DNA from: an uncultured Anaerolineales bacterium
GTDB taxonomy: Bacteria; Chloroflexota; Anaerolineae; Anaerolineales; Villigracilaceae
Reading direction: 5' to 3'
Assembly (NCBI GenBank): GCA_937960595.1
Contig: CALGPL010000010.1
Location: 92,944-156,943, forward strand
DNA: 64,000 nucleotides
Numbering within the stretch: the first letter of the stretch is position 1; each line of letters starts with the position of its first letter. Made by a program: the position numbers and the translations under genes. This document shows, one piece after another, positions 48,383-56,770 of this stretch. Under the pieces are notes generated by a model that worked only from the letters and a program-made list of their open reading frames with translations, was not told the origin of the DNA and made no database searches.

Positions 48383-48402
48383 GTTGGAGACGACAAAGTG
48401 CG

Positions 48403-48408
48403 TATAAT
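48403..48408 (+). promoter_or_regulatory. -10 element of the small membrane protein gene
   Basis: TATAAT lies 20 bases before the ATG at 48428, giving a very short leader. Confidence 0.45.
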
Positions 48409-48427
48409 TCAGGCCGATGGACACGGC

Positions 48428-48748
48428 ATGAAGAAGAAGTTCCTGCGCTTGACGGGCGCCATGCCCGACCTGGAGCAAATTGACCCCGCCCTCAAACGTT
48501 CCTGCCTGGGCCGGCTGGCCAGCAGCCTGACTTTGTTGTTCATCGTCCTGGCCCTGGGCATCTGGCTGACCTTCTTCGTCCTGTACCGCGACTCCCTGCC
48601 CGCCGATTCGGCACAACGCAACCTGCTCGATAACATGACCTGCCTGCTCTTCTTTGGCGGGCTGACTCTGGCCATCCTGCTCGCCAGCCTGGGGGGCAAC
48701 TTGCTGCGGCGCGCCCTGTGGCAATTCCTGTTGCGGCGGAAGAAATGA
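48428..48748 (+). CDS. Small membrane protein, unknown
   Basis: A 106-residue protein with two membrane helices (about 35-58 and 70-90) and Lys/Arg-rich ends. No family recognised. The start at MKKKFLRL is chosen over a frame beginning ten codons upstream inside the -10 region. Confidence 0.55.
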   Translation: MKKKFLRLTGAMPDLEQIDPALKRSCLGRLASSLTLLFIVLALGIWLTFFVLYRDSLPADSAQRNLLDNMTCLLFFGGLTLAILLASLGGNLLRRALWQFLLRRKK

Positions 48749-48873
48749 GGCCAAGAGGATGTCGTTCGGCCGCGGCAGGAACGGTCTGATCGGCAAACAA
48801 CGCGCCTATGCCAAGAAGCCCTGAGGGGACGAACCGACCTTCCCCTCGTCTGACTCTTCAGGAGAAACAAACC

Positions 48874-49227
48874 ATGAGACTTGCCAAAGGGTTGAAAATT
48901 GCCGCCACGACCATCGTGAGCCTGATGTGTCTCTATTGGATCGCGACCGGAATCGGCCAAATTGCCGCCGGCAACATGAACGCCTTCTCCGTGCTGACGC
49001 CGGTCGTCCTGGCCGGAGCGTTGGCCTGGATGGGGTGGAGGCGCCCCCTCCTGGCCGGCATTCTGTTGGCATTCCTGGGCGTCACCCTGGCCATGTACTA
49101 CCTGCTGGGCTTCTACTACTTGCAAGACGCCCTGCTGCCTCTGGCCCTCATGTGCGCCCCCATGGGCATCGGCGGTTTGTTATTGATCGAGGCTGCCTGG
49201 TTGATCCACAAAGCCAATCAACCCTGA
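48874..49227 (+). CDS. Small polytopic membrane protein, unknown
   Basis: A 117-residue protein with about four hydrophobic segments spaced along the chain. No family recognised. CAGGAGAAA stands before the ATG. It converges with the class III aminotransferase gene, 20 bases away. Confidence 0.65.
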   Translation: MRLAKGLKIAATTIVSLMCLYWIATGIGQIAAGNMNAFSVLTPVVLAGALAWMGWRRPLLAGILLAFLGVTLAMYYLLGFYYLQDALLPLALMCAPMGIGGLLLIEAAWLIHKANQP

Positions 49228-49247
49228 GTCGACCTAGCCGGGGAAAA

Positions 49248-50600
49248 TTATCTGCCGACAGCCCGGTCGGTGATCGCCAGCGCCCGGTCGAGCACGTCGA
49301 ATCCTTCGCGCAACTGCGCCTCGGTGATGATGAGCGGCGGAATGACCAGGACGGTATGCCAGTGCGTGTACAGGAAAAGGCCGTGTTCGAGGCAGAACTT
49401 GCGCAAGGCGGCCATCTCCGGACTGGAGCCGTTCCAGGGAGCAAGCGGTTCCTTTGTCTGTCGGTTTCTGACCAATTCCAGGATGCCGAACAGGCCAATG
49501 CTGCGCGCCTCCCCCACCGAGGGATGCGCCTCGCCCAGATCCGTCAGCAGGCGCTTCAAGACCGGCCCCATCGCGGCCGCGTGCTCGACGATGCGCTCGT
49601 CCCTCATGACCTGGATATTGGCGACCGCCGCGGCCAGGGAGACCGGGTGCGAGGTATAGGTCAGGCCCGATTCGAAAACGCGCTCATCGAAAGCGGCCGC
49701 AATCTCCGGTTTCATCGCCACTGCCCCGAGCGGCGCGTAGGCCGAGGTCAGGCCCTTGGCCATGGTGATGATGTCGGGGACGACGTTCCAATGATCGACG
49801 GCGAACCATTTGCCGGTGCGCCCGAAGCCGCTCATCACCTCGTCGGCGATCAGGACGATGCCGTACTTGTCGCACAGCGCCCGCACGCCCTGCAGGTAAC
49901 CCTCCGGCGGGATAATGATGCCGTTTGTGCCGGTGACCGTCTCGAGCAGGATCGCCGCGATCGTCTCCGGCCCCTCGTACTGGATGATTTCCTCCAGATG
50001 GTTGAGATAGTCCTGGCAGAACTCCGCTTCGGGGAGGTCGGGACGGGTACGGTGGAAGGTGGAGCGGTAACGGTAGGGGTCAAGGAAGTGGACGACGCCC
50101 GGCATCAGGCCCGGTTCCCAGGCGACGCGGCGCGGGTCGCCGGTCAGCGCCATCGCCCCGGCCGTTGCGCCGTGATAGGAGCGGTAGCGGGTCAGGACCT
50201 TGAAGCGGCCGGTGTAGCCACGCGCCAGTTTGACGGCGTTTTCGTTAGCGTCCGCCCCGCCGAGCGTGAAGAGAATCTTGGACAACTCGCCGCCGGGAGT
50301 CACCTCGGCGACGGCCTTGCTTGCCAGGGCGCGGATTTTGGTCGCCATGCCGGGGGCCGCGTAGGGCAGCACGGCGGCCTGTTCCTGCATCGCCCGGATG
50401 ACGGTCTGGTTGCCGTGGCCGATATTGACACACATGGTCATCGAGTTGAAATCCAGGTAGCGCTTGCCGGCCGTGTCCCAGAAGTAGACGCCTTCGGCGC
50501 GGCTCACAGGCAGCGGCTCGACCCGCGCCTGGGCCGACCACGTCCAGAAGACGTGTTTCTTCGAGAGCGGCAAAATCTCATCGTCGGGAAGATCGAACAT
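49248..50600 (-). CDS. Class III PLP-dependent aminotransferase
   Basis: A 450-residue omega-aminotransferase. TLGGADANENAVKLAR and YRSYHGATAGAMALTGD bind PLP, IADEVMSGFGRTGKWF carries the cofactor Asp and ITMAKGLTSAYAPLGAV the PLP lysine K282. The motif set resembles taurine-pyruvate and related omega-amino acid aminotransferases; amino donor unknown. The start at MFDLPDDEILPL is preferred because the upstream region contains the promoter and a 12-base palindrome. Confidence 0.9.
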   Translation of the reverse strand: MFDLPDDEILPLSKKHVFWTWSAQARVEPLPVSRAEGVYFWDTAGKRYLDFNSMTMCVNIGHGNQTVIRAMQEQAAVLPYAAPGMATKIRALASKAVAEVTPGGELSKILFTLGGADANENAVKLARGYTGRFKVLTRYRSYHGATAGAMALTGDPRRVAWEPGLMPGVVHFLDPYRYRSTFHRTRPDLPEAEFCQDYLNHLEEIIQYEGPETIAAILLETVTGTNGIIIPPEGYLQGVRALCDKYGIVLIADEVMSGFGRTGKWFAVDHWNVVPDIITMAKGLTSAYAPLGAVAMKPEIAAAFDERVFESGLTYTSHPVSLAAAVANIQVMRDERIVEHAAAMGPVLKRLLTDLGEAHPSVGEARSIGLFGILELVRNRQTKEPLAPWNGSSPEMAALRKFCLEHGLFLYTHWHTVLVIPPLIITEAQLREGFDVLDRALAITDRAVGR

Positions 50601-50607
50601 AAGTGGC

Positions 50608-50619
50608 TTCCTATAGGAA
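50608..50619. promoter_or_regulatory. Perfect 12-base palindrome in the aminotransferase leader
   Basis: TTCCTATAGGAA lies seven bases before the aminotransferase ATG and includes its AGGAA ribosome-binding site. Possible operator or RNA-level site. Confidence 0.3.
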
Positions 50620-50640
50620 TATCCTCTTGCGGCTGCTCGA

Positions 50641-50649
50641 ATCGTACCA
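50641..50649 (-). promoter_or_regulatory. Extended -10 promoter of the class III aminotransferase gene
   Basis: TGG followed by TACGAT on the minus strand, 41 bases before the ATG. Confidence 0.4.
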
Positions 50650-50782
50650 TAAAGAAACGAGGCTGTGAAACACAAGCCTGCCCCTTAGGGCTTTTTCTCT
50701 GAGTGGCGACTCACAACCGGCTTCTCGTCCAAAAACTTGGTGTTCCTCGTAAAGGGTATCGAAGGCTGCAAGAAAAGCGGTT

Positions 50783-51286
50783 TCATCTCCCCGATCGGAT
50801 TTGGCTGACCAGGTAACCAAGCCCGCCCGCCCCGATCAGAACCAGAAGCGCCGTCCATTCGAAGTTGAGTTTGACCGCGAGGGTCAAGGCCAGCAGGATC
50901 AGAAGGACGCTGCTGCCCACCACCAACCCCAGGCGGGAAAAGTGGGCGCGCTCCAGCCGCGGACGGTCGGACGCCTCGGCCAGGGCGAGGCGGGCGTCGA
51001 AATCCGTCAGGTCCCAGGCCAGGAAAGCCGCGAGCCCCCCGCCGAGGAGCAGAGCGGTCTCAACTGTCGAGGGCGCAGCAAGCAAGAAGGCCGCCGCAGC
51101 CGCGCCGCTGAGCAAAAAGAGCATCGGCGCGGCCATCCCTTTCCAGCCGCGCAGGAGGCCGATCAGCCACACGCCTGCACTCGCCAGGGCAACCGCTCCC
51201 AGCCCGGCCAGGCCGTTCAGAAATGTCGCCCCCGCAATCGAAAGGCTCGCCAGAAGAAGGGCCAGCAAGAGAAGAGGACGGGTCAT
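50783..51286 (-). CDS. Small membrane protein, last gene of the MoxR operon
   Basis: A 167-residue protein with about five hydrophobic segments and a charged central loop (about 95-118, FDARLALAEASDRPRLERAH). No family recognised. Its ATG overlaps the DUF58 stop (ATGA), so it is translated with the operon. Confidence 0.7.
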   Translation of the reverse strand: MTRPLLLLALLLASLSIAGATFLNGLAGLGAVALASAGVWLIGLLRGWKGMAAPMLFLLSGAAAAAFLLAAPSTVETALLLGGGLAAFLAWDLTDFDARLALAEASDRPRLERAHFSRLGLVVGSSVLLILLALTLAVKLNFEWTALLVLIGAGGLGYLVSQIRSGR

Positions 51287-52569
51287 CGCACGCCTCTCAG
51301 CATGATTTGCCGCCGTTCGAGGGCGCGGCGGGCCACCTGCTCGAACGGCTGGGCGACATCCCAATCGACCACATGAATGCCGGCGCCGCGCAAGCGGCGG
51401 ATCAAGACCTGGCGCTGCATATGCGCAATCCGGCCGGCCAATTCCGCGGCCGGCGAGGGGGCCAGCCCCTGGAGTTCGAACGCCACCGGATCGGGGCTGA
51501 TGACCAGCACCGAATAGCCGCGCCAGCGCAACTCGACCAACGGAGCGAAATCGTCGCCGGTCAGAGGCGTAATCACCACCAGTTGCGAAAAGGCCGGGAA
51601 CAGCCGGCGGGGAATGTAGAGTTCCTGAAAGACCTGCGCCTCGGCCGCATCCAGGCGAGAGAGATCGTGCAAGATACGCTCCCCCTGTACCTTCCCATAG
51701 CCCGGAATGGTCCAGTGAATGTGGTGGCCGTAGAAGAGCATCCCCACGCGGTTGCCGACCGCCAGGAACGCATCGGCCAGGGCCGCGGCGGCCAGCACCG
51801 AATGTTCGAAAATAGAGCGGTCGCCGAAATCATTGGTGCGCAGACGGCCATCCAGGATAATACCGACGTCCACCACCCGCTCCTGCTCGTATTGATCGGC
51901 AAACAACCCTTCGGGGTGGCGGGCGGTGAGCCGCCAATTGATCTGACGCGGCGAATCGCCGCTCTGGTAGGCGCGCACGTCGAAGAACTCGACGCCGGGG
52001 CCGCCCTGCCGGGCCGGGATGGTGCCCGAGTAGACCCGCGTCCGGCGCGGGCGGATGTCCACGCGGCGCAGGCGCAGAACGGGCGGGAGGACGAACAACT
52101 GGCCTTCGGTCTGGACGGACGTCTCGAGGCCAAACGCGCCCAGCGCCTCCGTTGCCGTCACGCGGACCTGGCGCAGGGCGTAGTAGCCGCGTCGGCCGCG
52201 CACCCGATACGTCCAGCGCGTCGACTCGCCCGCCGGCAGCGAAACCAAATGACAGAGTGAGCCAGCCGTCACCTCCAGCCCCGCGGGGAGGACATCCTCG
52301 AACTGGACCCTTTCGAGGGCCGCGCCTCGATTGGTGACCGTCAGGGTCACCTCGGCTTCCTCGCCAGCCCAAAGGCGCCCGGCACTCAGCGTGCGGACGA
52401 TCTCGAGGTCCGCGCCGGAGGGCGCGCCCGCCAAACCGACCAGCAGGTAGACCAGGATCGGCAAAGCCATGACCAGCAGGATTCCCCGCGCCAAAGCCAG
52501 GCCGACGAGGATCAGCAGGTAAGCCAGGGCGGCGACAAGCAGCGCGCGTCTCAGAGGAGAAACGTTCAC
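51283..52569 (-). CDS. DUF58 family protein
   Basis: A 428-residue protein with two N-terminal membrane helices (about 8-45) and the DUF58 core, a von Willebrand A-like fold: DVRAYQSGDSPRQINWRLTARH is the signature, followed by VDVGIILDGR with a metal-site-like D at its start. Partner of MoxR AAA ATPases, perhaps in complex assembly. Four-base overlaps join it to the genes on both sides. Confidence 0.88.
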   Translation of the reverse strand: MNVSPLRRALLVAALAYLLILVGLALARGILLVMALPILVYLLVGLAGAPSGADLEIVRTLSAGRLWAGEEAEVTLTVTNRGAALERVQFEDVLPAGLEVTAGSLCHLVSLPAGESTRWTYRVRGRRGYYALRQVRVTATEALGAFGLETSVQTEGQLFVLPPVLRLRRVDIRPRRTRVYSGTIPARQGGPGVEFFDVRAYQSGDSPRQINWRLTARHPEGLFADQYEQERVVDVGIILDGRLRTNDFGDRSIFEHSVLAAAALADAFLAVGNRVGMLFYGHHIHWTIPGYGKVQGERILHDLSRLDAAEAQVFQELYIPRRLFPAFSQLVVITPLTGDDFAPLVELRWRGYSVLVISPDPVAFELQGLAPSPAAELAGRIAHMQRQVLIRRLRGAGIHVVDWDVAQPFEQVARRALERRQIMLRGVR

Positions 52570-53525
52570 ACCTTCAACACCGGAACAGGCACGCGGGCGA
52601 AAACATCGGCAATGACATTCTCGGCCACGTGGCGGGTCAGCCAGAATTCGGGCTGGAGGATCAGGCGGTGGCTGAGGACCGGCTCGGCAAAGCGCTTGAT
52701 GTCATCGGGCAGGATGTAGTCGCGGCCTTCCAGCGCCGCCTGGGCGCGCGCCATTTTGAGGAAGGCCAGAGAGGCGCGCGGGCTGGCCCCGACGGCCACA
52801 TGGCGTTCAGCGCGCGTTTCCTGAACGATGCGGGCAATATACATCTCCAGATCGGGGTCAACATGAACGGCCTCGACCGTCTGGCGCATCTCCAGGATAA
52901 GCGCCGGCGAAGCGATGACCGCCAGCGCGACCTCATCCTGGCGGCGCAGATGGCGGCGGTGCAAGATTTCGCGCTCCTCCTCCAGGCCAGGATAACCGAC
53001 GGTCAGTTTGAGCATGAAGCGGTCGAGTTGCGCCTCGGGCAACGGGAAGGTGCCCTCGTACTCGATCGGATTCTGAGTCGCCAGCACCAGGAAAGGCTCC
53101 GGCAAGGGCAGAGTCTCGCCCTCCAGGGTCACCTGGCCCTCCTGCATGGCCTCCAGCAAGGCGCTCTGGGTTTTGGGCGAGGCGCGGTTGATTTCATCGG
53201 CCAGGAGCAAATGGGTAAAGACCGGGCCGCGGCGCAATTCGAAGCGATCCTGACTGCGATTGAAAACGTAGCCGCCGGTGATGTCGCCGGGCAGCAGATC
53301 GGGCGTGAACTGGATGCGCTTGAAATCCAGGCCGAGGACGGCGGCGAACGAACGGGCGATCAGCGTCTTGCCCAGGCCGGGATAGTCCTCCAAGAGAACG
53401 TGCCCGCCCGCCAGGACGGCGGCCATGAGCGTCTCGAGCAGGCGGCGTTTGCCCACCACGGCCTTCTCGACCTCGGCAATCACCTGCTGACAGATTTTGG
53501 ACGTCTCAAGAATGGGAATGGTCAT
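52566..53525 (-). CDS. MoxR-family AAA ATPase
   Basis: A 319-residue MoxR ATPase. Walker A is EDYPGLGKTLIARSFA, Walker B LLADEINR and sensor 1 LATQNPIEYEG, with the lid domain carrying ASPRASLAFLKMAR. MoxR proteins remodel or activate complexes together with vWA/DUF58 proteins. The start at MTIPILETSKI is preferred; it overlaps the preceding gene by 20 bases. Confidence 0.93.
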   Translation of the reverse strand: MTIPILETSKICQQVIAEVEKAVVGKRRLLETLMAAVLAGGHVLLEDYPGLGKTLIARSFAAVLGLDFKRIQFTPDLLPGDITGGYVFNRSQDRFELRRGPVFTHLLLADEINRASPKTQSALLEAMQEGQVTLEGETLPLPEPFLVLATQNPIEYEGTFPLPEAQLDRFMLKLTVGYPGLEEEREILHRRHLRRQDEVALAVIASPALILEMRQTVEAVHVDPDLEMYIARIVQETRAERHVAVGASPRASLAFLKMARAQAALEGRDYILPDDIKRFAEPVLSHRLILQPEFWLTRHVAENVIADVFARVPVPVLKV

Positions 53526-54108
53526 GGATACTCTCCAGAATCGATTCCAGATAGGCGACGACTCGCTCCGGATCATATTCCAGAGCCGCTACCTGGGGGG
53601 AGGAAGGTTCATTCCTGGCAAAACCGGCCGGGCTGAGGCGCAGGGCAGATTCAAGATACTCTTGAATTTCCGGAGGGGGATCCCAGCCGGCGCCTGCCAG
53701 GTCCTGGTCACGGCGCCGGCTGCCGGCGCGTCCGCCCAGCAGATCGAGCGCCAGGTCGGCGAGACTGCGCGCCACATACCAGCGGGCATAGGCGCTGCGC
53801 TGAGAACGCTCCAGCCAAAAGGTCATCTGACGCACCGCGCCGCGCCTGGGCCGCTCATCCCGCCGGCGGCCGATCTCGATCCAGTCCATCAGTCGAAAAC
53901 TGACCAGGCCGATCAAGACGACGACCACCAGCAAGATAATGAAATATGAAGCCTGGGAGAACGCCCCATAATAGCCGCGGATCAGCCAGAAGAACTTTGT
54001 CAGCGGCAGGACGAGATAGGTGCGGACGATCTCACGCAGCAAGAAGCCCAGGGCGGCTGCCAGCCCCAGCCCCGCCAACAAGAGAAGCCAGCCGCGGCGG
54101 GCCTTCAT
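53506..54108 (-). CDS. Membrane protein of the MoxR operon, unknown
   Basis: A 200-residue protein with two N-terminal helices (about 6-25 and 43-65) and a soluble helical C-terminal half. No family recognised with certainty. It overlaps its neighbours on both sides (ATGA upstream, 20 bases downstream), so it is part of the operon. Confidence 0.72.
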   Translation of the reverse strand: MKARRGWLLLLAGLGLAAALGFLLREIVRTYLVLPLTKFFWLIRGYYGAFSQASYFIILLVVVVLIGLVSFRLMDWIEIGRRRDERPRRGAVRQMTFWLERSQRSAYARWYVARSLADLALDLLGGRAGSRRRDQDLAGAGWDPPPEIQEYLESALRLSPAGFARNEPSSPQVAALEYDPERVVAYLESILESIHDHSHS

Positions 54109-54986
54109 CGCGCCTCCCGGCAGCCATCGAGGATGGCGGTCAGACAGTCCATCGCTTCGGCGACGTCCTGGGGGGTGGACTGCCGGCCTCCATAGCGGAC
54201 CGCCTCGAACAGACGGGTCAAACGCCGCACCGCCTGGCCGGGCAGGCGGGCGCGCTCCAGAGCGGCGGCAAACTCGCTGGGCGTCATATGTTCGCGGCGT
54301 TTGAGACCGCGCCGTTCGCGCACGGCCTCGGTCATGCGGGCATAGCATTCGATGACCGTATCGCCGTAATCTTTCCCGGCCTGCAAATCATCCAACGTCT
54401 GGCGGGCAATCTGCGCCAATGCCTCGAAATGGACCTCCTGGTCGGCGCGCCGCCCCCGCCACCCCAGCCAGAGGACGAGAACGATGGCAGCAAAAAAGGA
54501 AAAGGCTATCGCAAAGGAAAGCCAAGGGGAAACCGACGGAGCCACAAACTCCGACGGCGCGACCTGCTCATCCACTTGCGGCGTGGCCACCTCGGCCGGC
54601 GTCTCGACGGCCAGCGAATTTTGTTCGACGGGAATCTCGAGCGCTTCTCCCTGACGCGAAATGAACAGCGCCGCCACAATCAGCAAAAAGGTCATCATCA
54701 GCAGCGTCAGGAGCAGGCGGCGGCGCTGCTTGGGCGGGGTGAAGATCAGCGCAACGATCGTCGCCACGGTCAGGATGCCGATGAGGATGACGATCAAGTA
54801 CCAAAAGAGGACATCGGGCGGGCGCGTCGCGGGTGGCTGGCCCGCCTCGTTTTCGACGGCGGGCAAAAACGGCGCGGCGGGCTTCAATTCCAGGCGGTCT
54901 AGGCTGGCCGCCAGCAGCGTGACGGCCAGGAGAACAATGCACCCCACCAGCAGCAGAAAAGGGCGTTTTTCCTGAAAGAGGTTCAT
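54105..54986 (-). CDS. DUF4129 domain protein, first gene of the MoxR operon
   Basis: A 293-residue protein with three membrane segments (about 10-30, 57-77, 85-105 and a further one near 150) and the C-terminal DUF4129 domain: VIECYARMTEAVRERRG, then MTPSEFAAALE and LTRLFEAVRYGG. DUF4129 usually sits at the C-terminus of transglutaminase-like proteins beside MoxR and DUF58; here the transglutaminase part is absent. Starts at 54986 or, less likely, at Met 55010. Confidence 0.82.
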   Translation of the reverse strand: MNLFQEKRPFLLLVGCIVLLAVTLLAASLDRLELKPAAPFLPAVENEAGQPPATRPPDVLFWYLIVILIGILTVATIVALIFTPPKQRRRLLLTLLMMTFLLIVAALFISRQGEALEIPVEQNSLAVETPAEVATPQVDEQVAPSEFVAPSVSPWLSFAIAFSFFAAIVLVLWLGWRGRRADQEVHFEALAQIARQTLDDLQAGKDYGDTVIECYARMTEAVRERRGLKRREHMTPSEFAAALERARLPGQAVRRLTRLFEAVRYGGRQSTPQDVAEAMDCLTAILDGCREAR

Positions 54987-55000
54987 GGCAACCGAAAAGT

Positions 55001-55009
55001 ATTTTACCA
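55001..55009 (-). promoter_or_regulatory. Extended -10 promoter of the MoxR operon
   Basis: TGG followed by TAAAAT on the minus strand, 15 bases before the first gene. The leader would be about seven bases. Confidence 0.5.
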
Positions 55010-55101
55010 TGCCGGCATGCCTGCTGATTTTACGCTGCAACCAGCCAAAGCGCCCCCTCCCGCGGTGGGGTTTTGGCCCGACGAACCGGGAAGAGTGGCT
55101 G

Positions 55102-55110
55102 TGATATACT
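55102..55110 (+). promoter_or_regulatory. Extended -10 promoter giving a probable leaderless mRNA
   Basis: TGA followed by TATACT ends eight bases before the ATG of the FabL-like gene. The expected transcription start falls on or next to the A of the ATG, and no Shine-Dalgarno is present. Confidence 0.6.
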
Positions 55111-55117
55111 CCAGCCG

Positions 55118-55900
55118 ATGAACGACTTTTCCATCCTCCCTTTTGCCGGCAAAATTGCCCTGGTGACCGGCTCCGGGCGCGGCATTGGGCGGGCCATCGC
55201 CCTGCACTTCGCCCGCCTCGGCGCGGACGTGGTCGTCAACTTCTTCCGCAACCGAAAGCCGGCCGAAGCAACCGCCGCCGAGATCGAAGCCCTCGGCCGC
55301 CGCGCCTTGCTCGTCAAGGCCGATGTCGGCGACCTGGACGATCTGGCCCGCCTGTTCGACGAGGTCGAGGCAGGCTTTGGCGGGCTGGACATTCTCGTCC
55401 ACAACGCCGCCTCGGGCTACAACCGCCCGGCCCTGGAGCAGAAGCCGAAGGGCTGGGACTGGACGATGAACATCAATGCCCGCGCCCTGCTCTTCGCCGC
55501 CCAGCGCGCCGCCCCGCTGATGGAGAAACGCGGCGGCGGGAGCATTGTCAGCCTCTCCAGCCCGGGGGCGAACCGCGTCCTGCCCGATTATGTGGTGGTC
55601 GGGGCCAGCAAAGCCGCCCTGGAGGCGCTCACCCGCTACCTGGCGGTCGAACTGGCGCCCAAGAAGATCGTCGTCAACGCCGTCGCTCCCGGCCTGGTCG
55701 AGACCGAGGCGCTGCAACACTTCGAGGCCTTGGAAGAAGACGGGATCCTGAGCCACGCCGTCGCGGCCACGCCGGCCGGGCGGCTGGTCACGCCCGAAGA
55801 TGTAGCCGGGGTGGTGGCTTTCCTCTGTTCCCCGGCAGCGGCCATGATTCGCGGGCAGGTCATCGTGGTTGACGGCGGCTACACCCTGCCGGCGAGGTAA
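55118..55900 (+). CDS. Short-chain dehydrogenase, FabL-like enoyl-ACP reductase
   Basis: A 260-residue SDR. TGSGRGIGRA is the NADP-binding loop, then HNAASG, and the catalytic site is unusual: the region DWTMNINARALLFAAQRAAP and YVVVGASKAALEALTRYLAV closely follow the Bacillus FabL (enoyl-ACP reductase III) pattern, including YxxxGxSKAALEALTR and MIRGQVIVVDGG. It may reduce enoyl-ACP in fatty acid elongation. Not adjacent to other fab genes, so the substrate is inferred only from motif similarity. Confidence 0.8.
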   Translation: MNDFSILPFAGKIALVTGSGRGIGRAIALHFARLGADVVVNFFRNRKPAEATAAEIEALGRRALLVKADVGDLDDLARLFDEVEAGFGGLDILVHNAASGYNRPALEQKPKGWDWTMNINARALLFAAQRAAPLMEKRGGGSIVSLSSPGANRVLPDYVVVGASKAALEALTRYLAVELAPKKIVVNAVAPGLVETEALQHFEALEEDGILSHAVAATPAGRLVTPEDVAGVVAFLCSPAAAMIRGQVIVVDGGYTLPAR

Positions 55901-55903
55901 AAA

Positions 55904-55920
55904 GCGCCCTCTCAGGGCGC
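55904..55920. terminator. Hairpin between convergent genes
   Basis: GCGCCCT-CTC-AGGGCGC is a perfect seven-bp stem just after the FabL-like stop, overlapping the last codons of the convergent gene. The minus-strand side ends in a T-run (TTTTTACC). Confidence 0.6.
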
Positions 55921-56754
55921 AAACCGCAAGGTCTGGGCAATCTGGTCGAAGACCGACAGACGTTCGTACAGTTCGGCCGCGCTGGTCACACAAGAGACGG
56001 CCCAGATCGTATCGCCATCCTGAAGAATGTACACCGTTTCGGTGAATTCCGACGTCCCTCGGCGGGCAGAGATGATGAAGCGGCGCCCCGGAAAATCGCG
56101 GATGAGATACGCCCTGTTCTCTTGAATGTAAGAATTCGGCACATTGGGCAGATAGTACGTCTGCAAATAGTAATTGGGATAGGCATCCAAACTGGAAAAA
56201 GCCGCCGATTCGAAAAAGACGATCACATTGGTGATGACCATGTAACGGCCGAGATTCGAGTCGACTGCCAGGAGCAGGGTGGTCGGCGGAATCTGAGCAA
56301 CGCTCTCTGAGATGTTGGAGAACTGCGGCCCGAGGGCCGCGATGGCAGCCAGAGTCGCATTGCGGTTGTCGAACATATCTCCGCCAACGAAAGAGGGCGG
56401 CACCCACAATTCGACCTGGGCATAGCGCAACTGATTCCAGCCCGGCGGCAAGACGGATTCATACGGGATCGGTGTGGCCGTCGGGGTGGGCGTGATCGTT
56501 GGGGTAAAGGTGGCGGTGAAAGTCGGCGTAGCCGTCGCAGACTGCGGGACAGCAACCGAGGCCGACGCGCCTCCCAGCACACTGCGCACGATCAGGTACG
56601 CCAGAACGCCCATCAGCAGGCAGGCCAGCAGCGCCAGCCCGGCAACAATCACCAACTGCGTGACCGTCATGCCCAGGTAGCGCCGCGCCGGACGGATTTC
56701 GTCCTCTTTGAGCGGCAAAAAGCCTTCTTCCTCGGGAGGGAGAAAAGCATTCAT
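55912..56754 (-). CDS. Membrane-anchored protein with Thr/Pro linker, unknown
   Basis: A 280-residue protein: charged N-terminus, one membrane helix (about 33-58), a Thr-rich linker (73-95) and an extracellular alpha/beta-like domain (95-280). It has no enzyme motif I recognise. It overlaps the FabL-like terminator at its end. The cyclase-family gene lies 16 bases upstream, so the two may share a transcript. Confidence 0.6.
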   Translation of the reverse strand: MNAFLPPEEEGFLPLKEDEIRPARRYLGMTVTQLVIVAGLALLACLLMGVLAYLIVRSVLGGASASVAVPQSATATPTFTATFTPTITPTPTATPIPYESVLPPGWNQLRYAQVELWVPPSFVGGDMFDNRNATLAAIAALGPQFSNISESVAQIPPTTLLLAVDSNLGRYMVITNVIVFFESAAFSSLDAYPNYYLQTYYLPNVPNSYIQENRAYLIRDFPGRRFIISARRGTSEFTETVYILQDGDTIWAVSCVTSAAELYERLSVFDQIAQTLRFAP

Positions 56755-56770
56755 AAGTTTTCCTGTCTCC

